Source of the DNA: Owenia fusiformis
Lineage: Eukaryota > Annelida > Polychaeta > Sabellida > Oweniidae
Assembly: GCA_903813345.2 (NCBI GenBank)
Contig: CAIIXF020000010.1
Location: 28,172,425-28,236,424 of the forward strand
Direction of reading: 5' to 3'
Length of the DNA: 64,000 bases
Below the pieces are notes generated by a model. The model was not told the DNA's origin. It worked only from the letters and a program-made list of their open reading frames with translations, and made no database searches. Made by a program: the position numbers and the translations under genes. This document shows, piece by piece, positions 14,132 through 26,717 of this stretch. Position 1 is the stretch's first letter. Every line of letters begins with the position of its first letter.

Positions 14132-14154
14132 GGTGCCAATTATCATTTGGCACC
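14132..14154. repeat. Short perfect hairpin
   Basis: GGTGCCAA and TTGGCACC flank a 7-base loop. The hairpin sits in AT-rich intron sequence next to a smaller inverted repeat (AGATCATCAAATGATCT). Confidence 0.6.
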
Positions 14155-15680
14155 TCTGACCTTGTACACAATCCCTGGATGTCAACTGATTTCTTAAATC
14201 ATGCCCATTTTAAAACAAAACCAAAAACTCTCATGTTTATAAGACCAACGGTAAAGTTAAAATCATTTTATTTATCTCATTTGTTAACGTAAAATATAAA
14301 TTGTGTATACAAAGGTAACTATGTCTTAATTATTCCAGCTATTCCATGTAAAGTTTGTTACTCAACAACGGAACATTTTGGAGGGGCATTGGTCTAAATA
14401 AAAATAATGATGGCTGTCTGTTGTTTATAAATCACTGGCAACTGCAATACAAACAACCCTGTGTTTTTCTTGTGATACTTATGTTGTAAATAGGGTCTAA
14501 TCTTTCCTTGTCTGCTTCCTGCTGGCTGACCAGTTGGCTCTACCAAGTATCCAACCCATTTGGGAAGAGGCCCCAAGGATGTTTTTGTGATTGACAGTTG
14601 TATCTCAATCAAGCAATAACAATAGACAAGATGGGAAAATACATATATTTTGTTGAATAAAGATGATATATACCTCAGACTTCCAATTTGCATGTTTCTG
14701 GTCTTAATAAAGAAGAATGGCTATTACAAATCCAAAACATCACCAATATAAGGCAAACTGTAGATTTTGCATATATTGTGGCCCTAAGACTAAAACAACG
14801 CTCCAAGAATGATTTACATCTATCAACCATATGGACCAAAGTGTGAAACAATATTAGAGATTGAACTTTTAAACAACAATAGACCAAATCGAAAACAGGA
14901 AATGTTCACATTTAAACACAAGCCGTATAATCACAAACATATGATTTTGACAAATGCCAAATGGTGTGTTGCTCCCATCCTATTGTTAGTTTTGACACAC
15001 AATTATACAATTATATCATAATACAACATCTAAAAGTAATGTTCTTACAAATGTCTTCTTGTAGCAAAGGTCAAAAAAACATTAAACCGCAGCTGCTACC
15101 ATGTAAAAAGTTACAATTTTGTAAGTAACAAACCAAATGAGTAAAATGATAAGACACAGCATCAACAAACAAGCACTGTACCAGGTGAACCATACCATGA
15201 AGTAAATGACATTCTAAGTGCAACACTACATCATCAACAAGGAAGATTGACATACACCTATGAAAACACATCACAAACCACTAATCCCAACTCAAACTAT
15301 AAAACAAAATCCATCAATTCAATTAAATTAGCACAAAGTATGACAAGTTCTCTTTTCTAAGAATCTTCAAAAGTTGTGGTTTGAAATAATGCTTTGTCAA
15401 TAGAATAAAATCTACATTTGAGGTAGGGAATTAATGCAGGAAGTAAGTAAATGAATTCCCCTCTTGTTATTTCAGGGTAAAGAATAATGTGACCAAAGAA
15501 ATAAAGCATGACAGGAACTCCTGAGTGTGCAATGATTGACTCATGTTCTAAAAAAGGGATATATATATTTTAACAATAAGTTAAGTTTTGAAGAGATTTT
15601 GGGGTTTGCAAGTTTTTATACTCATTTCTAAAAAGCACTATGTGACTTATATGGATACTAAAGACTGGGGAATATATCAA

Positions 15681-15781
15681 TAGTCTTGCATCAAACCCCT
15701 TGGCCTTTCCCATGCACAATTATCTACATCCCTACACAAAAGTACATGATAGCAGGGGTACACAGGGGCTTGATACAAGAA
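15681..15781. mobile_element. Foldback mini-element, TAGTCTTGC family (diverged)
   Basis: The left end TAGTCTTGCATCAAACCCC pairs with the right end GGGGCTTGATACAAGA. It resembles the ends of the copies at 58062-58164 and 63927-63992 but has drifted, and I see no target duplication. Confidence 0.45.
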
Positions 15782-16056
15782 TAACTTATCAGACCCTTCC
15801 ACCTATTCAAAGGTCTGGGTGACATGAACAAGATGTTTGGAAATCAATAGGTTTCTTGTTAAATGGATATATGAAATACATGTAGATGATGAATCATAAT
15901 TGTAAAATGTAAGATAAAGGTGTACTTGAAAACCTTCATTGATCATTCGATTACCAATGAATGCCACAAAAGCGATGTAATTGAAGCAAACATGAAAATA
16001 TAGCAGTTAAAGAAAAAGGTATTGAACATTTAAATGTCTGAACAGGTCTGTATAAA

Positions 16057-16266
16057 CTATCGTCTTAGTAATGTGATAAAAATACAAAACACCAAAACAG
16101 ACCACAAAACCAGAGGCACCAACAATAGCAATATGGTTTCCATTTTCCTTGAATTATAGCCACATCTAGCATCTAGACACATCTGGCTACCACAACTGAA
16201 TGGTAAGCAGAATTCTGTTGCCCCCTGCACTATAAGACGGACATGTTTCACTTCCACAACAACAAT
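16057..16266 (-). CDS. Possible small membrane-protein exon, unidentified
   Basis: An open minus-strand frame of about 70 codons encodes a Cys-containing stretch (CLPFSCGSQMCLDARCGYNS), then KMETILLLLVPLVLWSVLVF, a clear transmembrane segment, then a short tail ending TLLRR and a stop. The look is of an ectodomain-TM-tail protein. There is no in-frame ATG before the Cys stretch, and the only possible acceptor (TTAAAG just before the frame) is weak. It lies inside the semaphorin intron on the same strand. It may be an exon of an unrelated gene, a decayed copy, or chance. Confidence 0.2.
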   Translation of the reverse strand: MVVVEVKHVRLIVQGATEFCLPFSCGSQMCLDARCGYNSRKMETILLLLVPLVLWSVLVFCIFITLLRR

Positions 16267-18036
16267 ATCACTTTAATACAAGATGATACTGACAATGTTA
16301 AATATGATAATGTTGATGACACAGATGGTGAGCATAAAAATAATTATGGCCAAGTAACCAATAAACATGATGCTGAAGACTTCCATGATATCAAATCAAC
16401 CTACATACTAGTATAGAGTAAAACACTTGTAACTCAAAAATGGCATTCATATCGCAATAAAAAGAACAAAATCATACACACATTGACAAGAAGAGAGATC
16501 TTTTGAGTGCTGACAATCGTTTGTTGAAGTATTGAAGTATATGATGATATATGGTCAGTTGTTGATTACTTTCTATTGTTCTTCAAGATAACATGATCTA
16601 TAAAACTGACATTAAACTGGACATAGCTACAATATAGTAGCACATACACTTGTGAATAACTTTGTATATTATAAAATGAGCAACCGTTGTCATCAGAAAA
16701 CCAGGTTCACAATCATGGAACTAAAGCAGAATTTTCGATCTACATTATTCTAGAATATCAAATTCAAACAAACAAACAGATTTGATCAAACCCGTAAAAA
16801 AGCACTTTTAAAATACTTTGAAAAAATTCATAGAAAATAACTGAACAACTGAACTGAAGACAACTGAAGAATGGAAAGAGAATCTCATTGTTGAAACCAC
16901 ATTGTTTGCTGAAACAAATGATCTTACTCCAAGGACATATTCATGATGAATCTACTTAATAGTAAGATTCCACTTGACTTTTTAACCACCAATCACCCCT
17001 GATGTGTTGACCACTAGGCTGACTCAGAAGATTCAGGAAATATGTCAAGGTCAGTTCACAATATGAATGTTTTCCTGGTAAAGAAGAAATAAACTTGGTT
17101 GGGAAAATCCTGAAGTGGGGTAAAATGGAACATAACTCCCGGAACACTTAATCTCCTTAAAATACTTTCAATCAGAAGTGAGAAAAATAGAATGAGGAAA
17201 AGGCGTAACATAAACAAAGTTCAGGTAAAAATAGTAAAAAAGTCTCAAAATAAACCTGCCAAGATTAAATACTATCAGGGCATATACAATCCTTTAAATG
17301 CTGATGCATAATCTTATCATAGGAACAAATGTGTCACCAGGTAGCTGATTTAAGAGGTCAAATGAACCATTGGTTAAATAAAGGGTTAAACAAACCCCAT
17401 GGTTGCTTAACAGGATAAGTGACAATAACCCAACTCTACAGGTAAACATTGATTTAGATACAATACACCTTTACTTTCTCTCACACGAGAAAAAATGCCA
17501 CAAGAGTCATGTTTTAAAATGCAAAATAAGCTAAGAAATCTGAGAATGTGAAAAGCATTGAACATACAAGCTCAGAGCCAACACTCTAAATTGTACAGAA
17601 GTATCATAAAATCATAAACTTCATTCAAATTTTAGAAAGAAATTATAAGAGATGGGCATAAGCAGACGGCCATTTTCCACGTGGGCAGAGTGTCAATTCT
17701 GAAACTACAATCAGTAATCACATTCTCCCCACTGTTGTTTGCATTATTACACTCCTTACTTATCAAACCAAAGTCAGTTATAAATAAAGCAAATAAATTG
17801 TGTTAAATTAACAAACTTAGATTTCAGTTTCTTTACGATATATTCAATAGATTTCCCGCCATGTGGGTCTCACTTTGGCAAACAACCCAAGTTTCGGTGG
17901 CTCACTTATACTGTATATATTTACCCAGGGGTATATGGACCTAGTGATTACAGAATACAAAGTACTGATGTAACAACAAATACCATCCAAACAACAAATG
18001 CTTTTCAAGCAACAGTCAACAGACATGTACCTACTA

Positions 18037-18107
18037 CACAACATGTGGACAATGTCCATGTAACCAACAAACATGTAGACAATGTCCATGTAATCAACAA
18101 ACATGCA
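18037..18107. repeat. Tandem repeat, about 33-bp unit
   Basis: The motif ACAATGTCCATGTAAYCAAC with ACATGTAG spacing recurs two to three times in direct orientation. This is minor intron satellite sequence. Confidence 0.6.
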
Positions 18108-19114
18108 ATCAAAGCGAATACTGTACATTCAAACAATGCATGTGAGAACAAACCAAATGTAATCATATGTTAAACAAATGATACCAATATTTGAGTAGGT
18201 AATTCAGTTGCAGTCCATTCATATAATGTATTGATCAATGCGCCATGCAATTACATATAACACAATGACATAAAATCAAACCATGTTGAAAGTGGACTTG
18301 AAGCACAGCGCAAACAAGTGACACCAGCCAGCATTATGCTGCGAATACACTCCAACCAATTCCAATATATATAGAATATGCCTAAAAGGCCACTTGAGAC
18401 TTTAGCAATGAGCTGCCAAAGAAAAAGTGCCAGAGGGCATCGATACATCCATAGAAATCTAGGTTCCTCAGTTAGAGTCATTAGATCATTTCCTTCCTAA
18501 TACAACATAGACTTATTAGTATTTACCATGTATTGCTGGCAGGTTATACAATTCAAGAATTATTGCCAAAACACCTAGGGTAATAACAATGTCCAGGGTA
18601 TGATAACTGAGAAGGTATAGTTTTTCACTAACTTCTTTTAGAAAATACAAAAGTCCTTAATGAAACGATATAAACACTAAGCAGTATAGTCACCGTAATG
18701 TATGAGGAAGAGTTTAGTACATGAAACGAGGTACATATCATAATATAAACCATATATCGGTAAATCTTTTCAAATTTGACTTGTTTGATCTTTTCATAGT
18801 TCTATATTTAATAGCTCAAATGTTCTTGAAATCAAACCTCGAAGAAATCTATTAAGCAAAGGATCAATATGTTAACTTTACTTGACCAATCCCTGTTCCT
18901 GTTTAAGTGTAATCTTGCATAACGTTGATAGCTTATCAAAGCTGTTCAATAAATTATTAATAAATGGCTATGTACAAGTGGACATAATATTTATTGAGCT
19001 TTCGAACCACTTGAAACGCTGCCCCAAAGACTTGAAGAGTTACGTGTGGATGCGTGTGTAGTTTGCGGAGGTATCTCTAGTATGCTCTAGAAATAGCTCA
19101 ATCAATATGCATCA

Positions 19115-19140
19115 GAGTTTTAAATTTAAATTTAAAACTC
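19115..19140. repeat. Perfect 26-bp palindrome
   Basis: GAGTTTTAAATTT is followed immediately by its exact reverse complement, with no loop. It lies beside a CpG-richer patch (about 19000-19280, with TCCACGCGTCGCCGG) that stands out from the AT-rich intron. Confidence 0.85.
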
Positions 19141-19494
19141 CAAGAGTACATTATCAATCATTTATTTTAGAGTAAATGAGTCGAGGGTTTCCAGTTGAAG
19201 AGCATTCTCCTCGATGTATATAGCGAAGATTTAGTGCCCAATTCCCCTATTTTGTCCACGCGTCGCCGGAAAGGATTTAACCACAAAAACCAATCGTTTC
19301 AATAGGAGCAGTTGAAGGCAAATTAAGCCCACAATGCTGATAATCCACACAGGATTATTACAACTGTTAATGTAGAAACAAGATCAGACCAAATTCAAAG
19401 CATATATGCTACATGAAAGGGCTTTAGGTATACATGTACTAGCATTGAATATTATACATAGCATTATAACCTTAAACATAAACAATCATAAATA

Positions 19495-20016
19495 TTGTAT
19501 AAAAGAAAGCATCAAATGTTCAAATCGGTTATGCCACTTGCTATGATGAATGAAAAAGGAATACAAAATTTATATTCTCCACCATCAATAAATCAATTGG
19601 TCCATTTTCATATCCCCACAAGTCCTTGCTGTGATAGTGTTGAAGGTGATAAAACTCTTAATGTTCATGATGTTTGTGAGGATACACACAAAACCGGTGC
19701 TGGTGATACTACTAGTAGTATCAACTATAAGGGATGTACACATCCTGCAAATGCATCATGGTGTATATACACATAAGAGAAAACTAATGGATGTGGACAT
19801 TTTAGCTGAAGAACAAAATACAACAACATTTGATTGGAAAACAGATGTGATGTTAAGTCTAATTCAGAATATTTACTTAGTTTCTCTTCCTATGCCATGT
19901 GTTCCAAAGCAAAGAATGAAAGTCTTTACGCAAGTTTCGAACATGAGGAATATCTTACCTTGGTGTATATTACCTTTATTAGCAGATACAAATATAGTAT
20001 ACACGTGTGTTCGTGA
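19495..20016 (+). pseudogene. Possible decayed coding sequence, unidentified
   Basis: Frame 1 is open from 19495 to 19773 and again from 19834 to 20013 in the same frame, separated by three in-frame stops. The translations look protein-like: a Cys/Asp/Thr-rich stretch with CCDSVEGDKTLNVHDVCEDT, and later NESLYASFEHEEYLTLVYIT. An overlapping frame (19631-20041) is also open. I recognise no family. A decayed gene copy is one reading and chance another. Confidence 0.2.
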
Positions 20017-22987
20017 AATAATATTCTACAACCGTTTGTAACAACATAAGCACCTGGTTTCTCAGATGTATACATATGGTAAGGTTGTAATAACACCAAT
20101 TTATGATATATCAATTTGGTCACCCTTATTTCAGCCCATTCCTCTCTCAAATTTGAAAGAACTGTCTCATTTCAGGCATTTCTGTATAATTTTAAATGTT
20201 AGCTACATAATTTCTTCACTGATTTCTTGATGGTTTGTTGATTTTCTAATTGGTTTGAAATTTAAAACGTAAGCACTGTAATACTTTGTACACTGGTTGC
20301 TTACTATGGGGTACCATACCCAATATTGGAAATAAGGCCAGTTGTAAATATTTGGATGCTATTAAAGCATGCCTTGTTGAGCATATCTAATCCCTAGATG
20401 AAAACTGGAGGGAAAGAGTTCCACATGGTCTACCTCTATTTGCTGTACTAGTAAACCACCAAGATGTGTTTTAAATTCATGATTCCACTGTATGAGATGA
20501 GACTTATCATTCCCAACAAGCGCTATCCCTCCAAACACATCTATAGCTAAGCAAGCTTGCATTCTGTCAAATGAAATACCCTAGGGATCAAGATGGATTC
20601 ACTGCACAAACTAATATTTAAATACTTAAATCAATCAAATACAGGCATAATCTTAAAGGTGCAAAATCACCCGAAATTGAAGTATTCCACATGCAGTGAT
20701 TTGAACATTGAAGTGTTTTGAACTGGGTAACATAGTGTAAAAGTAAATGGGTACATAATGTAGAGTCAATGGATCACAACGAGAACAAACAAATTATTTT
20801 AGATATTCTACCCCCTATGACCTATTCAAAGAAACCTATACATTTTCAAGTGATCCGAACAAAAAGCATCATTTCAAGTAATAACACCTGAAAGTTTGTT
20901 TTAATTTCACTTCAAAAGGATCACAATTACAGGTATGTTTTCTCGTTAAGGTATATTTGTTCAATCATACACCTGTGATTTACCTGGCACAGGTAAAAAA
21001 TCTACAAAGGACGGAACAAAATAACATTCTATTCATCATGGGTTAATGTCAAGAAATCACAGGATTGAAAAGTCTTGACCAAACTAAAATCTTAAGATCA
21101 AGTGACCAAAACTGGCATTTGATAAAGACGACAAAATGGAGCTACTCAATCAGTATAAATTGATAAGAATAGATTAATGGTTCATTTCAAGAGATTCATT
21201 TCACTGACCCATAATAAGGTGCTCTCCTATAATTTCAATAATCTGAAATGATTTTAATCTAAAAAAAAAGTAAAATGTTAATGCTAAAGGCAAATTTGAA
21301 AAAATAACTGATAATTTAGCCACACAAAATACGAGTTCAAAAGTTCATTCTATACTTTGAGGCTTTGAAATGAACCAAAGTAGAAAAGAGGGAGGAACGG
21401 GTTACTCAGCTAGAACATTCAGCCTGACTGAATATAGACTTCAAGACACAATTGATAATAGAACACCATTTAGTCTCAAAGTAACCGAAAACCAAGAACA
21501 AAAAGTGACGATTTCAATATGAGGTGTTAAAACGACTCTTACTTTGAAACATCAAAGTAGTAAAAGGTTCAGTTTAATTATTCCACATGTTTAAAAAACA
21601 ATTAATCGTCTAAAATTGAAAGATGTGAAATCTTACTCTAATGGCGGTTATCTTTTCAAAGTGAATGTGTATGACACTATTAACATGACTGGTCATTTGT
21701 GACTGTTTTAAATCACCAGTATAAAAAATTCAGTAACTTTCCAAATCTATCCACATCAGTACCCAAAGCTCAGGTTTAGAGAAATCGACAAGCCTTAAAT
21801 GATAAATGAGAGGAGGAAACAGCTACATTACAACATGCACATATCTATAAATATAGACATTAAAGCATATCATAACTGTTTCCGCAGTAGTCCCATTAAG
21901 ACTGGCCACATTGGGATAATAGGATAATGAATTGTTGAAATATGACAGTTTAAACTCAACTCAGGCCATAGATCGCATGATTTAAACCCAAACATAGGAA
22001 AATATGCTAACAATGCGCCTAAATTGTTTTAATAATAGCTGATCATGATGATGTTTAGTACCTCAACAGAGCATGAACATACTGTTTCTAGTGTTGAAGC
22101 AGCAATGTGAATTCCCTAACAGAAAGGGCTATGAATATTAAATGTTATCATAAGTCAAACTAGTCCCTCTTGACCAATTGGAATTGAAACATTTCCATCT
22201 GCAGATATCGGTACAAAATATGATGATAACCTTTTAAAAAAAAATGAATGAAAGATACATGGCTTAACACATGTAAAGGCAACCCAATCCAACCAGGTAG
22301 AACTTCATCTCAACCAAGCTTATCATATGACCAATCAGATGACAAAACTGCCGCTATGATTCATGGGAAGACCCACCATCCTTTGATACAGGAAGGACAC
22401 TCATCCAAGTGAAACAAAACCGAAATGAACATCAACAGAAACATGACATTTAAATATGTATGCTACATATTTTTACACATTTTAAAAATACTATCTTTAG
22501 CGAACATGATTAACCATTTTCAGCATCATCTGACCATCATTTTCGAAAAAGGATTGGCCACAATAGATATGAATCAATTCAAATATGTGTGCGTCAAAGA
22601 AAGGAAGTAGTGCTTTGAAAGGTGTAAATCTTTAGAGAAATCTATTGTTACAGAATGTCACGTTGCTCATTTAAAATTAAATATGTGAACATCCACTATG
22701 AAAGAAATGAGTAAACATATTCGTAGAATCACCAAAAGAAAACTTATCTACAAATATTAGCTTACGAGAGCAAACATCTTATATCACAAACCGTTCTTAT
22801 ATATCTATATATATTAGGTTAACAATGGTTGAGTATTATCATAACTCCCTAATCCATTTCAAGCCCCTGCTCAATATGATTAGATATTCTCTCATAAACG
22901 AGTGATAAAAGCAAGGATAATGTTATATGGACAGGTATATATCATTACTTTACAACTCTTGTGTTGCTACTGTTTTGCTATAGTTAA

Positions 22988-23276
22988 CCTCTTGACTACC
23001 TGGAGTGACGAGATTTCTTGTCACCTCAGAAATGACCCTGAAACCCAGAGTGACGAGAAAATCTGTCACAAAATTTTTCACTAAAATTGCTCTTATTTGA
23101 ACAATTTTCATCCAATTTACACAAAATTTGTTTTAAAATGTGTAGAAATGTTCTCTGCCGTCTCAAGACTAAGTTGAGCTTCTATAGTTGTATAGGTATG
23201 TTGTAAAATGTCAAATGGTGCCAAAAATGAAAAATTCTCTGGTTTCAACTGATTATAGAGCCTGGGATTCAAGAGG
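22988..23276. mobile_element. 289-bp MITE with TTAA target duplication
   Basis: TTAA lies directly outside both ends (22984-22987 and 23277-23280). The terminal inverted repeat is CCTCTTGACTACCTGG at left against CCTCTTGAATCCCAGG reversed at right. The interior carries two GTGACGAGA...TCTNGTCAC hairpins. TTAA flanks are typical of piggyBac and Kolobok families. No transposase frame is present, so it is non-autonomous. Confidence 0.75.
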
Positions 23277-23840
23277 TTAAGTGAATACGCCGCTGGTTAA
23301 TGTCTTACATTTGTACATACAACCAAACCCCCCCCCCCTCACACCTTCACCCTGAAATGTGTACACATTTGCAGGCTTGGATAACATGGGAGTCAATAGG
23401 ATATTAAGAAACTTCCAAAGTATTCAATTGAGAGATTGTTCATCTTTACCAGTGATTCAGTATTTGTATATTAGCACACATTAACAGCTAGATCTATCTT
23501 CATAATACCATCACAGTAAGGCAATAATAACATAACATGTTTACAGGATATGCAGGTTATATATTTCCATTGTTATTAGTAGCTACTTTTAAAGCCTCAC
23601 TGCATAACACACCCCTCACTGAATTGAAACCCTATTGAAAACACTGAATCAACCCCATGATGTCATACAACCAACTATTTCAGATTGGCCCTATTTTCCA
23701 TGATTTCATAGCATTTCATCTGCCTGCCATCGACTCTATATTCTAAACCACATTTTTCATCTTAAAAACCATCTAAAATAAGCCAAATAAATATATGTAA
23801 GCCTTTATAAAATTGTATAAGGTAAAAGCATGGTACTTAC

Positions 23841-23988
23841 CGACTCTATGTATGAGCGTAGTGGGGGCCAAGTCTACTTGCCATGCAGCAACAGTCTTTG
23901 ATAATGTACACAAGATGGAGATTGAGAGTATAAAATCCCACATTTGCTGCCACCGTATAATATCACTCCGTGTTGATGATTTAATCAT
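23841..23988 (-). CDS. Semaphorin, first coding exon with signal peptide
   Basis: The minus-strand ATG at 23988 opens 49 codons plus one base, ending at a strong donor (GAGTCG|GTAAGT). The acceptor TTTTCAG at 24006-24007 lies 17 bases before the ATG, so transcription starts further right in a non-coding exon. Residues 17-35 form a hydrophobic signal-peptide core (MWDFILSISILCTLSKTVAA), followed by WQVDLAPTTLIHRV. The W-x-x-D-x-x-P spacing is common just ahead of the sema domain. Phase 1 at the donor joins GTC G to AA CCT of the exon at 818-914, giving ...HRVEPDSEHRFLGN. A nearer Met (residue 16) could be the true start. The assignment rests on this splice match and on the sema motif of the next exon. 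Confidence 0.8.
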
Positions 23989-26652
23989 TGTTACTGTCTG
24001 TATTCCTGAAAACATAAATGTATTAATATAAGATGATGTATGATCTTGTCTCATCCAGTCTCCTAAGGAGATAATGTTTCTCCTGGGGGAGTTATTGATT
24101 TCTCCTTCAGTATTAAAGATGTTCCAAAGAATATTCCTCTAAGTTAAGAAAAAACAATTGCCGTACAGCATATGCAATGATGGACCAAATATCTAAACAA
24201 CAGAATATTGACTCTTCCTTTACAAAGACTGAAACCTAGCAACTAATAGCCCTGAATCACATAAAATGTTTTCTCCTGCTTATCCCAGACACTTTTCCTA
24301 TACCATTAAATTAATGTCCTAATGTTCAAGTTTTTCCTTATAATTTGGAATCTCCTCAACATACTTTATTTCCTGGTTCTTCTTTGCTATTCTATTGATG
24401 TTAGTGTTTTAAAACATAAGCACAATTCATTTATCCACAGAATTCCCAGACCTTTAGCTTGTTATTCTGTCTCATCTACTGTCCAGGTTATAATTATGCT
24501 GTCTCCAGGTAAGAAAATACAGTCTGATTGTGCTTTTATTATAGAGACTCACCTGTATGAAGACAATCTCTAATTATCTTATTCCCTTGCAAAAATTCCG
24601 CAATCAACTTCTTAATTTTTTACCCTTTCTCGAAAAAACTTAATCTATTAAGGTTTTTGATTTTTGTAATTACAACCAAGACTGGGTATAACAGGCCTTT
24701 TGCATATTTTATCATATTTTCTCACTTTGTCATAATTGACAAAAAGAAAAGTTTGATTTTTGTGTAAGGGTGCAGGGAAATGAATGGTAAAAGAGCTGTC
24801 ATTATAAATAATTAGCAATTATGCAAGATGTGACAAGAGATTAATTCTTTGAGCATCTACCTAATAAGTGAAACTGTGTTTGTCCCACAATCAATGATAA
24901 TTAAGACAAATTGTTACATGACCAAAAAGTTAATTAGTCAATTTCTTAGTTCAGACATGCATTTTCTCCAATCATTAAGTTGACACGTCTTGGTTACCTT
25001 GGTGACACTTTCTTGATTGCCAGAAAAGTCAGACTCAGACATGAGAAATTGCAACTGATGCGTCTCTTTTACAATTCATTCAAATTTGAGACTAGTATTG
25101 TTCCAAGCCTTTTTTGCAGAACTCCCCCCCCCCTCCAATATACATACCCTGTAGACAAGACGGGACACTTGATACAAAGGCGGATTGGCAACCACAATGC
25201 TCTAATAACAGCCACCTTCAAAACTTTCTTAAAAGAAAACAGAACTGCTAGAGATAATTGGCCATTGAAGATAACAATGTCTCCCATCCCCAGGCTCCTA
25301 GACTAGTAGACCATTATATGGGCCATTTCTCTAATGCTCTCTCTAATATTGAACAACTCCCATGTAATGTACATTATGGGCTCTAACATTGAATAATGGC
25401 TATATAACCACTAACAGTAGAATGGCCATTTTGCAGGTGTTTGTCTCCAGGGTATGGGTATTGTCTTCACATGTTTTGGTTCAACTTTTAATTCTTACAT
25501 CCATCACGTCTTTATTTATACAAAGGTACCCCAACTTCTAAATAGAGTGGATTATGAGTTGACTACATTTAAGTTGAAAATGCAATGAGATTTTATACTT
25601 TATGGTTTAATATTTGGTTAAACCAAATATCACGCAAAAAATGACAAATGGACTTATATTCCAATTGTTGATATGAATATTATTTTCTCGACCCAAAGTG
25701 ACACTAACACATACATGTGACAGGATTATGTTAATTTAGAAAAGTGGGCACACTTAACATTCATTGCAACTTCAAGCTAGGAGATCATTCAATATAACAG
25801 CATGAATATTAAGAATTAAAAAACAAACATATCCAAAACTGTTTATCACCATATCCCTAGATTGCATTTTGGCTGATCTCGGGGCAAAGGTTAGCATTAG
25901 GCACAGGTTTCCCACTGGAGCACACTACAGGCATAATTCGCTAATTGTAATAATTAGACCTAATTAGAGAACACTGTTAGCATTGATTGTACTTTCAAGG
26001 CTGTGTTGTTTGGAAGGATAATATTGCTTGATTGGACCATCTTTAGAAAGAAATAGCTGGAGTCTTGTATCAAGCCCCTGGGGGTGTTTGTGCACTTGTT
26101 TACACCCCCCTCCCTCCCCCAGCACCCCTCAGGTCTCCACTCTTATTGAGACTTGCTATCAAGCCAACTGCTACCCTTTACTTCAAAAGGTCAAATGAGC
26201 ATCATCTTGTTGCATATCTTGAGTTGCTATATTTACAGTCTAACCCATAGGCCCAGGAAAAGGCTCAATTAGAAATGCCTTTGTAGGGCTATGCTTTTGA
26301 CTGTGATGTTACCTCATTAATGATGGCCATGAAATTGCATGCAAGCAAATCATAACTGAATTGCCTAAACCAAGTACCTATTCAATATTCATCCTTCTTC
26401 AAAGGACTTCATTTATGCTTAAATTCATATATTCATATACTTGTAAAATACCCTTGCAGCAAGGATGTTCAATATTGTGCACGGTAAACTATAGAATATA
26501 AAGACAATTGGGTGCTTCCTATTCACTCAATACACTCAGGGCCTATCTGTATACTAGATTAAGATAATCCACAGCCAGGTGTCTCCAGTTGGCCCTCATT
26601 TACCTGTCCTCAGGTGTGTGGCCCTCTACTTTGTGATGTAAATGAGAGTTGC

Positions 26653-26717
26653 ACCTAACCCCCCCCCCCCCCTCCCCTACACCCCCTCCCCTACCCCCCC
26701 CCCCCCCCCCCTACCCC
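26653..26717. repeat. Long C-rich tract
   Basis: Almost unbroken C runs are separated by single T or TA steps. A proline-rich frame across it is an artefact. The complementary strand is a strong G-quadruplex candidate. Smaller poly-C runs occur at about 590, 4339, 23329, 25126, 36092, 39032, 45236, 45446 and 55580. Confidence 0.8.

Larger units (their letters stand above)
915..23840 (-). other. 22.9-kb intron of the semaphorin gene
   Basis: The interval lies between the two phase-matched semaphorin exons. It is AT-rich and holds no exon I can name. It contains mobile-element remnants at 2132-2939, 7814-8068, 15681-15781 and 22988-23276, simple repeats, a CpG-richer patch near 19.0-19.3 kb, and two unassigned protein-like open stretches (16057-16266 minus, 19495-20016 plus). 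The stretches 3000-7800, 8100-15600, 16300-19000 and 20100-22900 show only AT-rich non-coding sequence, short runs and chance open frames. Long first introns are usual in guidance-ligand genes and often hold enhancers, but none can be proved here. Confidence 0.7.
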
